DNA of 64,000 bases. Source: Anaeramoeba flamelloides. Its lineage: Eukaryota > Metamonada > Anaeramoebidae. The position numbers were made by a program, and so were the translations under genes. Shown in pieces: positions 11,653 to 26,200 of the stretch. The stretch covers positions 6,663,001-6,727,000 of the forward strand of contig JANTQA010000015.1 in assembly GCA_027625915.1 (NCBI GenBank), given 5' to 3'. The stretch's first letter is position 1; each line of letters opens with the position of its first letter. The notes under the pieces were generated by a model that saw only the letters and a program-made list of their open reading frames with translations, was not told where the DNA came from and did not search any database.

Positions 11653-11848
11653 CAGTCAGTTCCACTTTTAAGACACAAACTTTCAATAAAATTTAAGGCA
11701 CAAATAAATCTCAAATTAAGGCACAAAATTTGGAATTTTAATTTTTACGAATTATTTTACTATAATTTGAATTTTGTGCTTTAATTTGAGATTTTTTTTT
11801 GTGGCTAAAATTTATTGAAAGTTTGTGTCTTAAAAGTGGAACTGACTG
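11653..11848. mobile_element. 196-bp TA-flanked miniature inverted-repeat element, CAGTCAGT family, copy 2
   Basis: Begins CAGTCAGTTCCACTTTTAAG and ends CTTAAAAGTGGAACTGACTG, flanked by TA on both sides. It lies about 125 bp from copy 1. The arms differ from copy 1 by scattered substitutions, so these are two separate insertions or an old local duplication. Confidence 0.85.
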
Positions 11849-14470
11849 TATTATACATTAATTGGATATTTTTTTAAACGATTATTTTAATTGAAATTAT
11901 GTGCTTAGAAATTGTACTGGGTTTATTCATAAATTGTTGGTGTAAAATTAAGAAGATTATCTTATTAAATGTTTCAATATCTAATATATATATATTCCAA
12001 AATAATATTATCAAAAGTTATTGAAAAAAAGGAAAAAAACAAAAAAAAAAAAAAAAATCACATTCTGTTTGTAGAATATTTTTACAGCCAATTTCAATAA
12101 ACAGTGGTAATTTTTTGAGGAAATAAACGGTTTTTGAAATACCAAAACACTATTGTGTTTTCTGTTTTGTTGGGTAATTTATTAAAATTCAACCTCTTCA
12201 AAAAAAAATGTTTTATTATCAAAAAGATTGGAAAATAGTGACCTATGATGATATCTTTCAAAAACATCATGCAAAATGGTGACAGAAATTTTAATAAATT
12301 TAATAATAGTGATGGTAGTAAATAAATAGATTGAATTGTTATGAAAATTCAATTAATAATAAAAAAAAAAAAATTGGATCTTTGAATAATAATATTGGAA
12401 TTTAGTTGAAAAATAAAATTTTACAAATACTTTTTCCTGTCTTTTTTTCGAAATAGATTAGATTAGTAAAAATTAAATGATCCAAATGAGGGTACTTTTA
12501 AAAGGTTCAGATATTTTTATTATCAACTGTTACTCGAAATTGTTATAAACAAGTGAATCGGCCAGTTTAAAACAATAACTTATAAAATATTCTTTAATAC
12601 TTTTTTTTTTTTTTCAATGGGGTAGTTGTAAAAAGATCAATCATTGTACTTAAAACTAGTTAAATACTATACATGGGCTTTGTAAATTTTGAATTACAGA
12701 TTTAAGTGTATGGTTATTTTTTCAAAAATTTCTATTCGTGAAATGATCAATGAAACCAACAATAAAAATAATTATATTTTTGACTCTAAAATTCTTTATT
12801 AAAAAATGTAATTTTCAATGGACAAATTTTTAGGTGAAAATTGTGAGATCGTTGTAAAAAATGTTCTTGGAAGAATCCCAAAAATTCGTTTAAATTTATC
12901 TAATGGGGATTTCTTTTCCAAAAAAATGATAAATTTTGACTATTTTTACTATTTCGCCCTTCTTATAGTATTATATCATTTGTTTTAAAATTTCATAATT
13001 TCCATTTCATGATCATAAATACAAAACAATTAATCAAGCTTTTCTAAAAATTTTTTTGTAGTTATTTTCACAAGTTTGAAATGTTTTCAAATTTGATCAT
13101 GTACTTGTAAATTGGTTTAAAGTCATTTTTTACAAAAAATTTTTATTTATAAAATCTTTTTGAAAATTATTATTTTAATTATTTGGAAAGCTATTGTGAC
13201 TGAAAAAATATTAATTTTTTTGACTAATTTCTTCAGAATTAAGATTCTTTTGAAGAAGTGAAAGTGAAATAACACAATAAATTATCATATTCCAATGCGT
13301 GGAAACGTGGTCCTTAAAAATTAAAGGATCACATCTAAAATTGTTCATAAAAAAGTGTGTCAATTTTAAGCCAAAATTATGAGCAACAAATCTCAAAAAA
13401 ATTAATTTAAAAACACAGAGAAAATTATCAAAGATTTTCAACAAATTCCTTTTCTAATACAAAATTTTCTCAAAATATCAAGTTATAATCCTTCCAAAAT
13501 GTATGTGAACTAAGGTATACTATTGGAGGGGTTGTTTATATGCTCTTAATAAACAAGAAGAAAAAAAAAAACACCTATTATATTAGAAACCTGGGTTTTG
13601 TTCGCTTGGTATTGTTAATAATATCCACATATAACCAAAGCAAAAAATTAAACGTTAAAATAAAACACTACAAGAAAGTTAATGGTGTGTTTTCATTTTG
13701 AAGATTAATTGTGTCTTGGTTAAAATAAGTCTTAACCAACATACACCAATAAATAAAAGAAAGTTGTAAATCTCAATAAAAAATAACCAATAAAAGAGGG
13801 GTATGTTCAAGTCACCTCAGAAAAATTTTTAACAATTGAATTGTATCAGAACCTAAATACTACGACAAATTCTCAACTTGTATTTTTTTCCAAATTTTTA
13901 AAAATATTTTAGAATCAGAAAAAGAAATTGTTCATAAATTTGAGATTTCTGAAATAACCCTTGCAATTATTTTCCAAAAACAAGAGATCTCTCTATTTCG
14001 AAAAAAAGGAAAATGTTGTAAAAGGATTCTATTTATTTAAAATAAGTTTTGTGATGGAACACTTTATTGAGATGCTTTCCATTACTTGTTTTGAAAATAT
14101 TATTAATTAAATCTTCTTACTTTTTATTTTTGTTTTTGAAAAAGTTGCTCATTTTCGACATAAAATCGAATTCGTCAAATTAAACAACAGCAAAAACTTT
14201 CACTCAGTCCTTTCTCCTAATTCAAAAAAAAATATACTATTTTGCCCAGTTTTTATTCCTTTCTTTTTCTAAAAAATTTTTAGAAATTCCACTTTCTTCG
14301 AAAACACAAAGACAACCTTCTTTTCTTTTTATAGTATACTTCTTGAAAAACAAAGCAACTGTGTATCCAAAAAATTTGAAAAAAATAAAAACATTTTTCT
14401 TTTTTTTTTGCCCTTTTCTTCTTTTTTTTTTCAACTAATCGAATAAAAAAAAAGTTAATTGCAAAACAAA

Positions 14471-17400
14471 ATGAAGTTATCTTGTTTTGTTTTAATTTTT
14501 ATTTTTCTATCTCTATGTGTGTGTGAAAGACACGATATTTTCCCAGGACAGTCTTTAAAAGAAGCTATTACGAATGCGGAAGATGGGGACAGCTTTCAAT
14601 TGTTTCCTGGTTTACATCGAGTCGAACAACTTGACTTGAATGCACTTATTCCAGATGGAGGAACAATAACAATATATGGCTCACAAACTGCAGAAGGTGA
14701 CAAGGCAGTTATCGTTTTTGTAGACGCTTCAAATGTCATTATTCAAGATGATACCGATCCTTTATTCCTTTTACAGGACACACAAAATCTTATTATTCAA
14801 AATGTAAAAATTAAAGGGTGCCCATATTTGTTTAGCTTTGGTGGCTCTAACAATGCTTCGTTAACCTTTCAAGACGTTTCTTTTGTGAAAAGTAAAATGA
14901 CCAGCAAGCATTACATTCACATTGTAACAGAACAAGTCGGGGTAAATTTTTTAAATTTCCTTTCCTTTCCTTTCTTTTCTTTTCTTTGTTTTGAAATACA
15001 AACCACAAAGGATCTTTTTTTTTTATTTCCTTCAAAAACAAACAAAAAAAGAAAAAAATATTTTGTGGTTTTCAATTTCGGTTCCTCAAAGAAAAAATTC
15101 TTGTTTTGGTCTTTTTCGGATTTTCTTGTTAAATGAAATTTATTTTTTTTTTTTGTTTTATTTTCCAAATTTCTGAATAAATTATTTTACGTTCAACAAA
15201 CTACCTTTTTTAGTTGTAAAGAAAACAATGAAAAATTGGTTTTAATAAAAACTCCATTTCAAGAACAAAAATTTCCGAATCCCATTTTCAGCAATTCGAA
15301 AAAATAAAAAAAAAAAAAACTACCTAGCTGTTTGAAAAAGTTCAGACCGAAAGTTTTATTCGAAACCCTTCAACTGTCTAACTCACCCCCTTTAATCAAT
15401 TTGAGTAACACTTGATAAAATTGTTTGTCTGAACTTTTTTAGAGCAACTGCAAATTTTTTTTTAATTAATTTTCGAAATCGCTTAACTTTCCCAAAAACG
15501 TTCCTAAATTGTTTTGGATCTAGTCACTTTTTGTTAGTCAAAGAACTTTAATTTTTACCACTGTTCTTTTTTCTTTTCTTCTGTAAAAACAAAAAAAAAA
15601 TATTCCAAATTAATTCATAATTTACTTTTTAAGAAAGCTTCAAAAAAACAAATTTCTAAATGATTTTTCCCCAAACACTATGTTTTTTTTTTAATCTTAT
15701 AACAACAAAACAAATCCAAAAACAACAATAACAACAATAACAACAATAACAACAAAACAAACCAAAATAAAACAAACCAAACCAAAAAGATGATTGAATT
15801 TAACAACTGTAACTTTAATGAAATTGAAATTGAAACAGCAGAATATTCTGTCATTAAAATTGAATCACCAAATGTAAATTTCACGAACATTGAATTTGGG
15901 ACGATCTATTTAGCTGCTGACACCTATACAGTCGATTTTAATTTTGATTATGATGAAGACACAAATCCTGTTGTTATTGAATCTAGTCAATTTGGAAGGA
16001 CAAGGTTCCAAAAGGGATCATTGAAAGTTATTAATGAATTAGAGATCACCCAAAATAGTAAATGGATTTCTGGGACATTTTTAGGCTCGTTTGACACAGA
16101 AAGCGAGGTGTACTCGACCATGAAGTTTGGAGGAGAATTACTTTTCGAGGACGCAGATGCAGGCAACAATTATTATGATTCTGTCTTGAGAAAGATTGAA
16201 GAATTAAATGTGGTCGTTGAGTCTGGATTTTCTGTCAAATGGGAAGGATACGAAACGTTATTATTGGGAGACTATGGAACATTTACGGTATCTTCCGAAA
16301 GCGAATTGATACTGAACGGACAAGAAACAACGGGCGCACAACACGCCGTCCCTGTTCTTTATGGTGTTTCGACATCTGAATTTGTTATTTCCAGTGGCGC
16401 GATCGTCAAATTGTTTCCCGAAAGGACAATCAATGAAAACTCAGGAGCTGAATGGGGGTTCCTTGTTAATGGCCCATTTAAGGTTGAAGACGGAGGAAGC
16501 TTTTATTTAGAAAATGGCTATTTCACCATCGGAGAAGCAGTCAATGCCACCGATCACGAGGGCAATACACATTTGTGCCGGGGGGAATACCAGAATTATG
16601 GAAGCTTTTATATTGCAGAAGCAGGGCAAGGCATTGGCAAAAAAACGGATTTGGGAAGCGAAGAGGGAAGGTTTGTCAATTATGGAGACTTCCAGTCGTT
16701 AGTTGATGTCGATGGCACAGGGCAAAGTTATGATATTGACGTCAAATTTGTTAATTCCGATGATCAAGCCTCATTAATTATCAGTTATGACACCAACGCC
16801 ACATTCACCGATTTTTCACAGGACAATTTAGAAGACGATTCTGGCGAGCACAGCTATTTACAGAACCCATATTTGTTGATTAAAGAAGGCGCCAATTTTA
16901 TTTCTCCAAACCCAAGTACCTTCAACCAAGGTACGATCAGGGGAGACGGAACATTTACAGGTGAAATGAGAAACACTGGCGCGACATTATGGCCCGGAAT
17001 TGATCGGTACAGCGAGCTTTTGTATGATTTTAAAACATTCAAACTGGAGGGCAACTATATCCAGACTGATCAGGGCAAATACCGAATTTACATTTACAAC
17101 AAAGACCAATACGAGAAATTGCAACTAATTAGGAGCGGCGCGAGCGGAACTCAAACGGTCACACTTGAGGGATTGCTAGATATTGTCTTTCTATGGCCAT
17201 ATGTCATGAACCTCCACGACAACTTGACCATCATCGATCTCGAAAATGTCAAGCCACCCTGGAACATCGAATTAAATTTAAATATATCCAACATCCCACC
17301 AACCCCGGACTATCGCGAGGATCCATCCACTTTAGAATTATCGCAAAGATTTTGGAAAACAATTGTCGAGTCAGGCACACCCGGCGAATCCGATTATGAT

Positions 17401-20400
17401 CCCTACCTTGTTGAAGCCGACGCCGGTAATCCAGATTACTACCGAAAGGAATTTGAAATCACAGACACCATGAAGGAAAACTACCAGGACTATTTCCATG
17501 AGTTTACGTACTTTAACGAAACGGACAAAAATTCGCTTTATGGGATCCTCATAAAGGCACGCGGATGCCCCCCGGGGAAGCAATACTTGGGCTCAAGAGA
17601 GGAATGTGTCGACTGCTCAAGAGGAACGTATAGCGAAGAGTACGCATCCACGGGCTGCACCCTTTGTCAGCCGGGCAACCATTCCGCGGACCAAGGCGCG
17701 CATCGATGCGTCCCCTGCGCCACCGGAAAGTTTAGTGACGAGGGCTCTGGTGAATGTAGCTTCTGCCCCGTCAATAAATATAACGACAAGGAGGGGCAAT
17801 CCGCGTGTATAGATTGCCCATCAAATACACGTGCCTCAGAAAAGGGGGCACAGTCCCTCGAAGAATGCCTCTGTAATACGGAGTATTACCACGACGACGG
17901 CAAATGCCTCGAGTGCCCTGCTGGTGGCGTATGCGATTCACTCGGCACAAACACACCAGCAGCCGATGAGGGATTTTGGAATAGAACATCCACCGAGGCC
18001 TTTTTCTATAGTTGCATCCCCAAGGAATCCTGCCTCGGTAATGGGGAATGCGGCGAAAATTATGAGGGCAGAATGTGTGGTATCTGCAAGCCCGACACAT
18101 ACAGACTTGGCAACTTCTGTGTCTCGTGCGGCAAGGAAAAAATTGGGTGGAGAATCTTTGCGTTTTTAGTCATCTTTTGTCTGGTCGCCTGGGCATGCTA
18201 TATGTTTGCGTCAATTGGCTACCCGCCTGCCGTGTACTTTGCAACAGTGACCATTTTGGTGTCCTTTGTGCAGGAAATTTCCTTCCTCTCCCTTTTCGAA
18301 TTGTCTTGGCCAAAGTCCTTAATTGGGCTCTTCGATTTCCTTTCCATCTTGATTTTGAATATCGATTTATTTGGCGCAGAATGCTACAATTCCAAATGGA
18401 GCTTCCCCAGTAAATTCATTTTTGCCCTATTCATCCCATTGCTATTCGCTGTCCTATACTATTTATATTACCTCTGTGCCTCCGTATGGTCCTATTATAT
18501 GGAATCCAGAATTGAGCGAATTAAGGAAAGGCACGCCAAATGGTTTGATCGAGATCAGGAGTACAACGGGAAAATGAAATTCTTCAAGAAACGGTACCAC
18601 AGGTCGATGGGCAAATTGCACAACTTTCGAACTATGGACGAATTATATTTGCTGTCTAAAAACTCTTACAATGCCTATACCTTCATTCTCAGCTTTTGCT
18701 ACGTCATCGTATGCTATTGGGTATTAAAGCCCATGGATTGCACCAACTACGAAACAGGGTTTTCAGTTTTCGATCCCGAACCTCAATACGCCTGCGAGGG
18801 GTCCAGATATGGCGCCCTATTGGCCTTTAGTATCATCTTCGTTTTAGTTTACGTTGTGGGCATCCCACTCTGGATGTATTACCAATTCCAAAAGAACAAA
18901 GATCGCGTCACCTTTAGAGAGGAATACGGCCTGCTCATTGGCCGATTCAAGGACGAATGGTACTTCTGGGAAATTGTTCTCATGGGACGACGATTGATGT
19001 TTGTCATGTTCGCACTATTCTTGTCAAGATATCCAATGATGCAAACAGCCTTTGCAGAAATGGCCCTCTTTTTAATGCTCTTATTGCAATTATATGCCAG
19101 GCCCTTCAAAGAAGAAAGACACAATAGATTGGAGTTTTCCTTATTAGCCTCGCGCGTTGTGATTTCGCTTGGTGGAACCCTATTTTATGGTGGCGACATT
19201 GAATCAAATACCATTAAAAACTTGCTAACTGCAGCTGTATTTATCATGGTATTACTATCCTTGATCGCACTCGGAATCATGATTTGGTACGACCACGTCG
19301 CAAACATTCGCCTCCTGGAGGAAAAGGCCGCTGAAAGGAAGGAATTGGAAAAGCACTTGCTAAATTCTGGTGCAATTTTGCCCTCTTCAATTAATGAACA
19401 AAAAATTGGTGGGCAAAAGGTTTGGAAAACCTTGGAAATACTTCATTTCTTAAAAGACGAAACAGTACCTACCTCTCTACTGGGCTGGCTATTGCAAGCA
19501 GAAAAGGAACAAAGAGAAAGATTCGCAGATATCGCAGGCGCAGTTATAGAATATGCACTAGAACAATCCGCTAAATTAGGCATCGTACAATTAAATCAAA
19601 ACGAGCTCAACAAAAACGAGTTGAAAGAAAAGGACTCTGATAAATCTTCAAAGAGCGGCAGCGGCAGCAGCAGCACTACATCTTCAGGTGAAGATGAAGA
19701 AAAAAAAAAAAAAACAAAAGAAGATGATGAATTGGCTATTTTGGAAGACGATAATATTGATCATGTCGAGAACTGTATAAGTTGTTGGGAAGATGAAATT
19801 TTGCCTTTCGTTGCAGACGCAATTCTGTTTTGGTTAGATGAAGCTAGTGTCGTAAGTTTTTTGTTTTTTATATTTTTCTTTTACCTTTACTTTTCCTTTT
19901 CCTTTTACTTTTTCTTTTCCTTTTTATTTTTCTTTTCCTTTTCGTTTTCGTTTTCGTTTTCCTTTTTGAAACCTTATTTAAATTTTTTTTGTATTTTTTT
20001 TTTTTATTTGATTTAAATTGAAAATAATTAAAAACTTTATAAATAAATAGTTGGAAAAACGTTCTTTGTCTGTTATTTTTAGATCTTTAGATATCTATAT
20101 GAAAGAACACGCAGATGAATCTGGCTCTCGAATAATGCGAAAGTTCCGTTCAATGAAAAGAAAAATTGGTCGCTTGGTATCAAGAAATAAAAACCAAGAT
20201 GATGATGACGATGATGATGATGATGTTTCGGATTCTAGTACTGGATCATCCAGTGAGGGGTCTACTACAGGAAGTACAACAACAGTAACAACCTCTTCTA
20301 CTACAACAGGTACATCATCTTCAGGTGGTGATTTGGAACTTCAAAATATACAAAAAGATGAAGACGAAGATGAAAAAGATGATGATGTTGATTTAGATGA

Positions 20401-20425
20401 AATTAAAGAAAAAGATTCTGATTAA
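14471..20425 (+). CDS. Large receptor-like protein: beta-helix ectodomain, GCC2/GCC3 cysteine-rich repeats, about ten membrane helices
   Basis: Three exons: 14471-14941, 15790-19851 and 20051-20425. The GT-AG introns are 848 and 199 nt and all joints are phase 0, giving about 1,635 residues. Residues 1-17 are a signal peptide (MKLSCFVLIFIFLSLCVC). The ectodomain to about residue 740 repeats short strands such as LIIQNVKIKGC and looks like a right-handed parallel beta helix. Residues about 747-940 hold GCC2/GCC3 (ephrin-receptor-like) repeats with CVDCSRGTYSEE, CTLCQPGNHS and CVPCATGKFSDE. About ten hydrophobic helices follow (about 943-1330), including the block LLQLYARPFKEERHNRLEFS. A cytosolic tail carries Ser/Thr- and Asp-rich low-complexity tracts. 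The family is common in protists and its ligand is unknown; sensing or adhesion is inference. Exon 2 is much richer in G+C than its surroundings, as expected of strongly constrained coding sequence. Confidence 0.88.
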
Positions 20426-20685
20426 AAATTTTTTTTTTATTTTTATTTTTTTTTTTTTTAATCAAAATTTATATTTTATATTTTTTATTTATTTATCCCC
20501 AAAAATTTTTGATTTTGAATTTTGTTTAATTCTCTTCAGAAAAAAAAAAAAAAAAAAAATTTCTATTTATTAAACTTTTTATTGTTTTATATTTCAATTT
20601 TCAATTTAAACTCCAATTCAAAATTCAATTTTTGAGAAAAAAAAATAATCTTATTAAATAAATTATATGGCAAATATTAGAAGAA

Positions 20686-21091
20686 CCATTGTGGAAAAAA
20701 AGTTCAACACGGTTTTTAATTGGGAACATTAATAGAACCTGAAAATCAAAAGTAAGATCAATTAATAAAAGAATAAATAAATAAATAAAGACAAAATGAA
20801 GTATTCAATACAATAACAGTTACATAATTACTATCTTTTGAAGGGATTTTTCTTTGATTGATCTCTTATCAAAAATATTTTGAAAAAATTGACTATTTTT
20901 GCGATCTCCAAAACCACTCTTACAATATTTGGATAAGAAAGTAGATTTAAAGTGTGTTTTATTGGTTTGATTGAAAATAATATAATGGATTATTATTTGA
21001 AGTTACTCAGTTTCTTCTTTTTATTGATTTGACTTTTCATTTTCAGAAATGTTCCCAATTAAAAACCGTGTTGAACTTTTTTCCACAATGG
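20686..21091. mobile_element. 406-bp inverted-repeat element, GTGGAAAAAAAGTT family, best copy
   Basis: Starts CCATTGTGGAAAAAAAGTTC and ends with the near reverse complement GAACTTTTTTCCACAATGG. Arms are about 45 bp and include AACACGGTTTTTAATTGGGA. The interior matches 55961-56397 over long stretches (AACCTGAAAA, AAGATCAATTAAT, GATCTCCA). No coding capacity; a non-autonomous DNA transposon is likely, superfamily unknown. Confidence 0.75.
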
Positions 21092-21229
21092 TAAGAACCA
21101 TTAACTAATTGAACTTTTAAAAATTGTTAATAATTTACATTTCAACCAAAAGAATAAATAAAGAATTCTCAATCAAACTACATAAATACTGTGTTAAAAA
21201 TTTTGAATTGAGGATTTATTATTAAGAGC

Positions 21230-21330
21230 TAAATCTTAAAAAAACACAATAAATCTATTAAAGGGGGAATTTTGAATTGAAGAAATTTGTTTCTTCTAAT
21301 TTTAAGAGTGTCTAGAGAGGATAATTGTGT
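21230..21330. repeat. Dispersed repeat, copy B (reverse orientation)
   Basis: GAGTGTCTAGAGAGG and TTAAAGGGGGAATTTTGAAT read as the reverse complement of the copy at 5640-5830. Boundaries approximate. Confidence 0.4.
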
Positions 21331-23051
21331 CTTGAAACAGCCTTTAGAAATATTTGAAACTCAATTTAGTTTTTTAAAATAAAATGGAGTCTATAAAAAT
21401 AAAGTAAAAAAAAACAATTAAGATGTGAGAAAAAAGGAAGCCTAATAAAAAAAATGGAAGGAATTTACAAATAGATAAAAAATATAAACATAAAGTTATT
21501 GTATTTAGGTAAATTTGCGTGCTAGAGATTATTTGGGGTTATTGGTACTCATATCTCTTATTCTTGATGATGTATTGAGCAATATTGGTCAAAAATTATA
21601 TTATTGTGATGTAATAAAGTTCCTTAATGTTCATTTTCTTGAGTAAATAATCCATACCTTTATAATCCAACAATCTTTAAGTAAAATATCTTTTGATTTT
21701 TTTGGGCTCTTGTTTCCACTATATTCTGATTTTTTGATATTTTTGTCTCACCATTTGAGATTACCTAGACCATCACTTTTTCTAAATATATAAGTTCATG
21801 GTTTTGATTTTAATAATTTTTCCATTTGTGTTAATATCAACCCAAACCATTTTTTAACAATTTCAGTTTAAAATAAGGTGTTGATGATTTCTAGTTTATG
21901 TAGAACTTGTTTTCAAAGAAGTTGTTAGGAATTTGGGGGAATTTGAGATATTTCTTCCCGTTTTCAGTTTTCGTCTTATTATGATTCTTTAACTTTTCCA
22001 TTTATGAATATAATATGGATTTTATAGAGTTTTTTTTGATTTCTTCTTCCCCCAGGTTTTCTCAATCGTTGTTCTCTACCTATCCCATTTAGAAAATCCA
22101 CTTTTAAACAATTTAAGTTTTAGTTTACTGTTTTTTTTTAAAGAAATTATTTTTCTTCTTTAGGATCATTTTTAATGTGCGCCTTTTCTTTTACCGATTT
22201 GAATTATTATATGATATTGACATTTAATAATTTTTAAGGTAGTTCATTTTTGTATTATAGCAGGTATCTGTATCTTTGATATAATCAATTTACAATTCAT
22301 GTGTTAATTGTTATAAGGCTGATTCTTTCTATTTTTTGATTAAGAAACATTTAATAATTTTGGCTTGGAGATATATATTGCAAACAACAATAGCAAATTT
22401 AAAAAATAATAATTTAAAAAAGGATATTTTGTAAAAACAAAATTTTTAAATTACAATTTCTAATTTACTAACAAATCAAATTTTCATTCTTTCTACACTT
22501 AAAAGAAACGAAAATAGTTCATTTGATAATCCTTTTTTGAATTTATATTTATTTTACAACAACTCAATATGAATTAATATGTAACCGAGCCTCACTTCCC
22601 AATTAACAAAAAAAATAATAATATATGTAAACTTTGTTTTTAATTTTTAATTTAATATAAATACAAACACTAAAAATATTTAAAATTGAAGGGTTTAATT
22701 TCGATATTAAATTAAGAAATTCCACAAATTATCTAAATATGTATTCTTTATATTAGGGATAAGAATAAAATAAGAACTAAATGGAGACAATATATTGAAT
22801 AAATAATCAATATAGTTATCACTGAAGATATTGATATTTTTAATTGAATGACACATTTATTATAAAAAATTGAATAATTTTAACATTTTAGTTCATCTAA
22901 ACTAACAAAAAATTACGAATAATATTTTTGATTTTACTCAATTCAGTTACATCAAATTAAAAGAATTCTGAGTTTATTTATTATGTAATATTAAAATTTT
23001 ATAGTTTTTTGAATTTATTTTTGAGATATTTTATTAATTTTATTCTATATA

Positions 23052-23245
23052 CAGCCTGTTCCACTTTTAAGGCATAAAATTTCAACGAAATTTAAGGTAC
23101 AAAAAAATCTCAAATTAAGACACAAAATTTGGAATTTTTTTTTACTAATAATTTTACTAGAATCTGAATTTTGTACAGTAATTTGATATTTTTGTTGTGC
23201 CTTAAATTTCGTTATAAGTTTGTGACTTAAAAGTGGAACTGACTG
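23052..23245. mobile_element. 194-bp TA-flanked miniature inverted-repeat element, CAGTCAGT family, copy 3
   Basis: Left end CAGCCTGTTCCACTTTTAAG, right end AAGTGGAACTGACTG, TA on both sides (23050-23051 and 23246-23247). More diverged than the copies at 11.3 and 11.6 kb. Confidence 0.8.
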
Positions 23246-26200
23246 TAAGTGTTATAAAACATAAAAATAATATTCACTAGATATAAAAGACAAATAATCC
23301 AAGAACTCAATTAAAACCCCCCCAAGAATTTAAATAAAAATATCTTTCATTGTTTAAAACAAAAATATAAACAAAAATAAATAAATTTGAAAACACATAT
23401 CATAATTCAAGATAAAATTTTTAGAATTCAACAATTGGCTATAAAAAAAACCCCTTTTCAAAAATAGGATATACTGATAAATTAAAAAAGAAAAATATTT
23501 TTTTTTTAAATTAAAACTAATTTTAAAACTTAGAAATCTCCTCAAAAAAAACCTGATTAATTAAGAATGATTTTATTTATGTTTTGAAATGTAAAATTTA
23601 TAATCTAAATCGGTTAAGGGACTAGTAAATAGATTATATTGTCCGAACCAAACTATTAATCCAATTATTTAAACAAAGACTAAATTAAACTTGCTGAAAA
23701 AAATATTTTTTACAACTTTATAAAAATTAAATATTATTTTTTAAAATTCATTTTTTACAATTAATTTTCAGTACCAAGAGTCTAATTTTTTTAGTTTCCA
23801 TTTATTAATTTGAAAAAAAAAAAGAAAAAGAAAATTATTGTTTTAAACTTCTTTTCAAATAAATATTAAAATTAATACTAACTTTAAGAAATGTTAACCT
23901 GCAATTAAAATAACCTCCCATAAAACCAATAATAAGATTTTCTTTTCTTCTGTTTCGGGGATCATAAACCATAACTGTTATTACAAAAATATTTTATTTG
24001 TAAATATTTATCATTTTTCATTATTTCAATGCAAACATTAATTTCAATGAATATTATTTCTTTGAAAATATTTAATAACTTATTCAATAATAATAAAAAC
24101 CATTTTGATAAATTTAAACTTTCTGATGAAAAGAACAACTGAAATAATTAAGGACATATTTAAATGAATTATTTTTCCGAAATAAACATTTTTAAAGGTA
24201 TTTATTTAAATGTTTAATTTAATTTTTCAGGTTTTTAAAAAAGTATATTATAAACTTTTCAACTTAATCGTTTGATTTTTTATTGTCAAGCATTGTAGAT
24301 TTTAATGAAAAAATGTATCTAAAATTATACTTTGAAATAATTTTTATTGTTTTTTTAGGTTGATATTTATTATATAGTTTTTTTTTTTTATTTGTAAATA
24401 TTTTTTTTGAAATATTATTTTAAAAATTAATTATATTTTTTAATTGAATTTTTGAAAAATTTATAGATTAAAAATTAAATTTATTCTTTAATAAAATAAT
24501 ATTTTTTTTTCAAAATAATCAAAAGATATCATTAATTGTAAATTTTTATTAAAACATAATCAATTTTTTTAAAAATAATAATTCATTACAAAAAATTAGA
24601 TTTTTGAGTAAAATTTGTTGTAATTTTAATTATATTTTAATATTTTTATTCCAATTCCAAAAGTAAGAAATGATATTTGAATTAACTATTAGATTTATAA
24701 AGATATGTTATTTTTTATTGGAACTTGTAGAGAAAAAAATAATTTTAAAATTATATTTGCTACTTTTTTGAGAAATTTTTTAATATTTTCAGATAAAAAG
24801 TTCAAAGACATAAAAAAATATTTTTTTGGAAGATTTAATGATACAATTATTTTTATAGCATATTTAATGATTTTATCAATTCAAGTTAATAATTAATGAT
24901 AAATTTTGATAGTGGTAAACATTTTTTTTTTGATGTTTAAAATTAACAATTATTTTTTGATTTATTTTTAATTAAAAAAGAATAACACTTATTTGAATTT
25001 TTATCTGATATTCTAAAATATTAAAATGTTACCAAAGTGATATTAGCTCTCTATTTAAAAAGAATCTAATTTTAGTTTTCTTTGAAATTGAAAATATTAC
25101 AAAAAATTGAAAAAAATTATTTTACAGACACTAGTATATTTTTCAATTTCAAACTAATTTATTCAAGTGATCATAACAATTGAATTTACTAATTGATTAA
25201 ATTTTCAGTTTTTATGGTTTATGGAAAATTTCAAAATTATAATTGCGAATTTAACAAGTTTTTCAATATTGTTATATTCAAATTACACAACTAATGTATC
25301 TCATAAGAACAATAATGTACGATGATAAATAAAAATCAACAAAATTTTGATTTATTTTTTCAAAAAATGATTTCAAAAGTAAGGAGATTTTTATAGTATC
25401 GAAACAATTTATGTAGAAATATTCGTTCCTCTTTGTAAAATGTAGATTTATGTGTTATATCTGATGTAATGGGTTTGTTTTTGATTGTTGAAGGAAAAAA
25501 ATATTATTATTCTTATTATATTTAACAGCGACCAAGAGTTAAATTATCTCAAGATTTTCATTATTTAATGATTTTGTGTAAGATATTTTACTTTTTTTTC
25601 TTCATTTTGTTGCAAAAATATTTGAGAAAATGAAATAAAAATCATTAATCAATTGGAAAATGATTATTAGTGTAACAATTTTTAAGAAAAAGGTTGATAA
25701 TGAAAATAGTATTTTAGAAATACAGTATGTGCGAGTTTTAAGGTTCACTTAAATCAATCAATTATAACCAAATAAAATAAAATTTTTTTCAAGGCACAAT
25801 TCTTGTTTTTAATCAACATAATTTTTTTTTTTCGATTAATATTAACCAATTGGAGAAAAAAAAATTGACAATTCTGTTAAAATAGTAAAATGTGAGTAAA
25901 TACTTCCATTTTTAAATATTAATTAACACGTTTTTTTGTTGAATTTAAAATAAAAAACCAAATTCAAAAATTAGAGCGGATTATTAGAATTAAAATAGAA
26001 TTTCAATAATCATATAAAATCAAAATTTAAGAAGGTACAATTTTCTTAATTTTTGATTTTTAATTGAAAACATTAATTCAAGTGAATTTTTTGAATTTTT
26101 TGTTGCGATGATTTATCCTATTCATGTAAAATTAGTTTTAAAAGTTTAATAACAAGTATTAAAATAGTTTAAGGGATTTCAGTTTAATACTCATCATTGA

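Larger units (their letters stand above)
7760..14470. other. Gene-free spacer of about 6.7 kb with short inverted-repeat elements
   Basis: Holds one partial and two complete copies of the CAGTCAGT element (8160, 11332, 11653), the A27 run at 9612-9638, and otherwise homopolymer-rich AT DNA. The open frames at 10123-10323, 10730-10927, 11599-11784 and 13211-13444 show no family features. The region 8845-9500 has weakly matching inverted blocks around GGGCCC/GGCCCC that may be an old element. Confidence 0.5.

Noticed and set aside
13800-13830. A GTTCAAGTC phrase resembling a tRNA T-loop
   Set aside because: No matching acceptor or anticodon stem around it; no tRNA was recognised anywhere in the window.
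14942-15789. Open frames inside the first intron of the receptor-like gene
   Set aside because: They are Phe/Lys-rich and lie between well-placed GT and AG sites that join two frames in phase 0.
17193-18577. Alternative frames inside the GCC2/GCC3 exon, on both strands
   Set aside because: Open only because this exon is G+C-rich; the main frame explains the conserved cysteines and helices.
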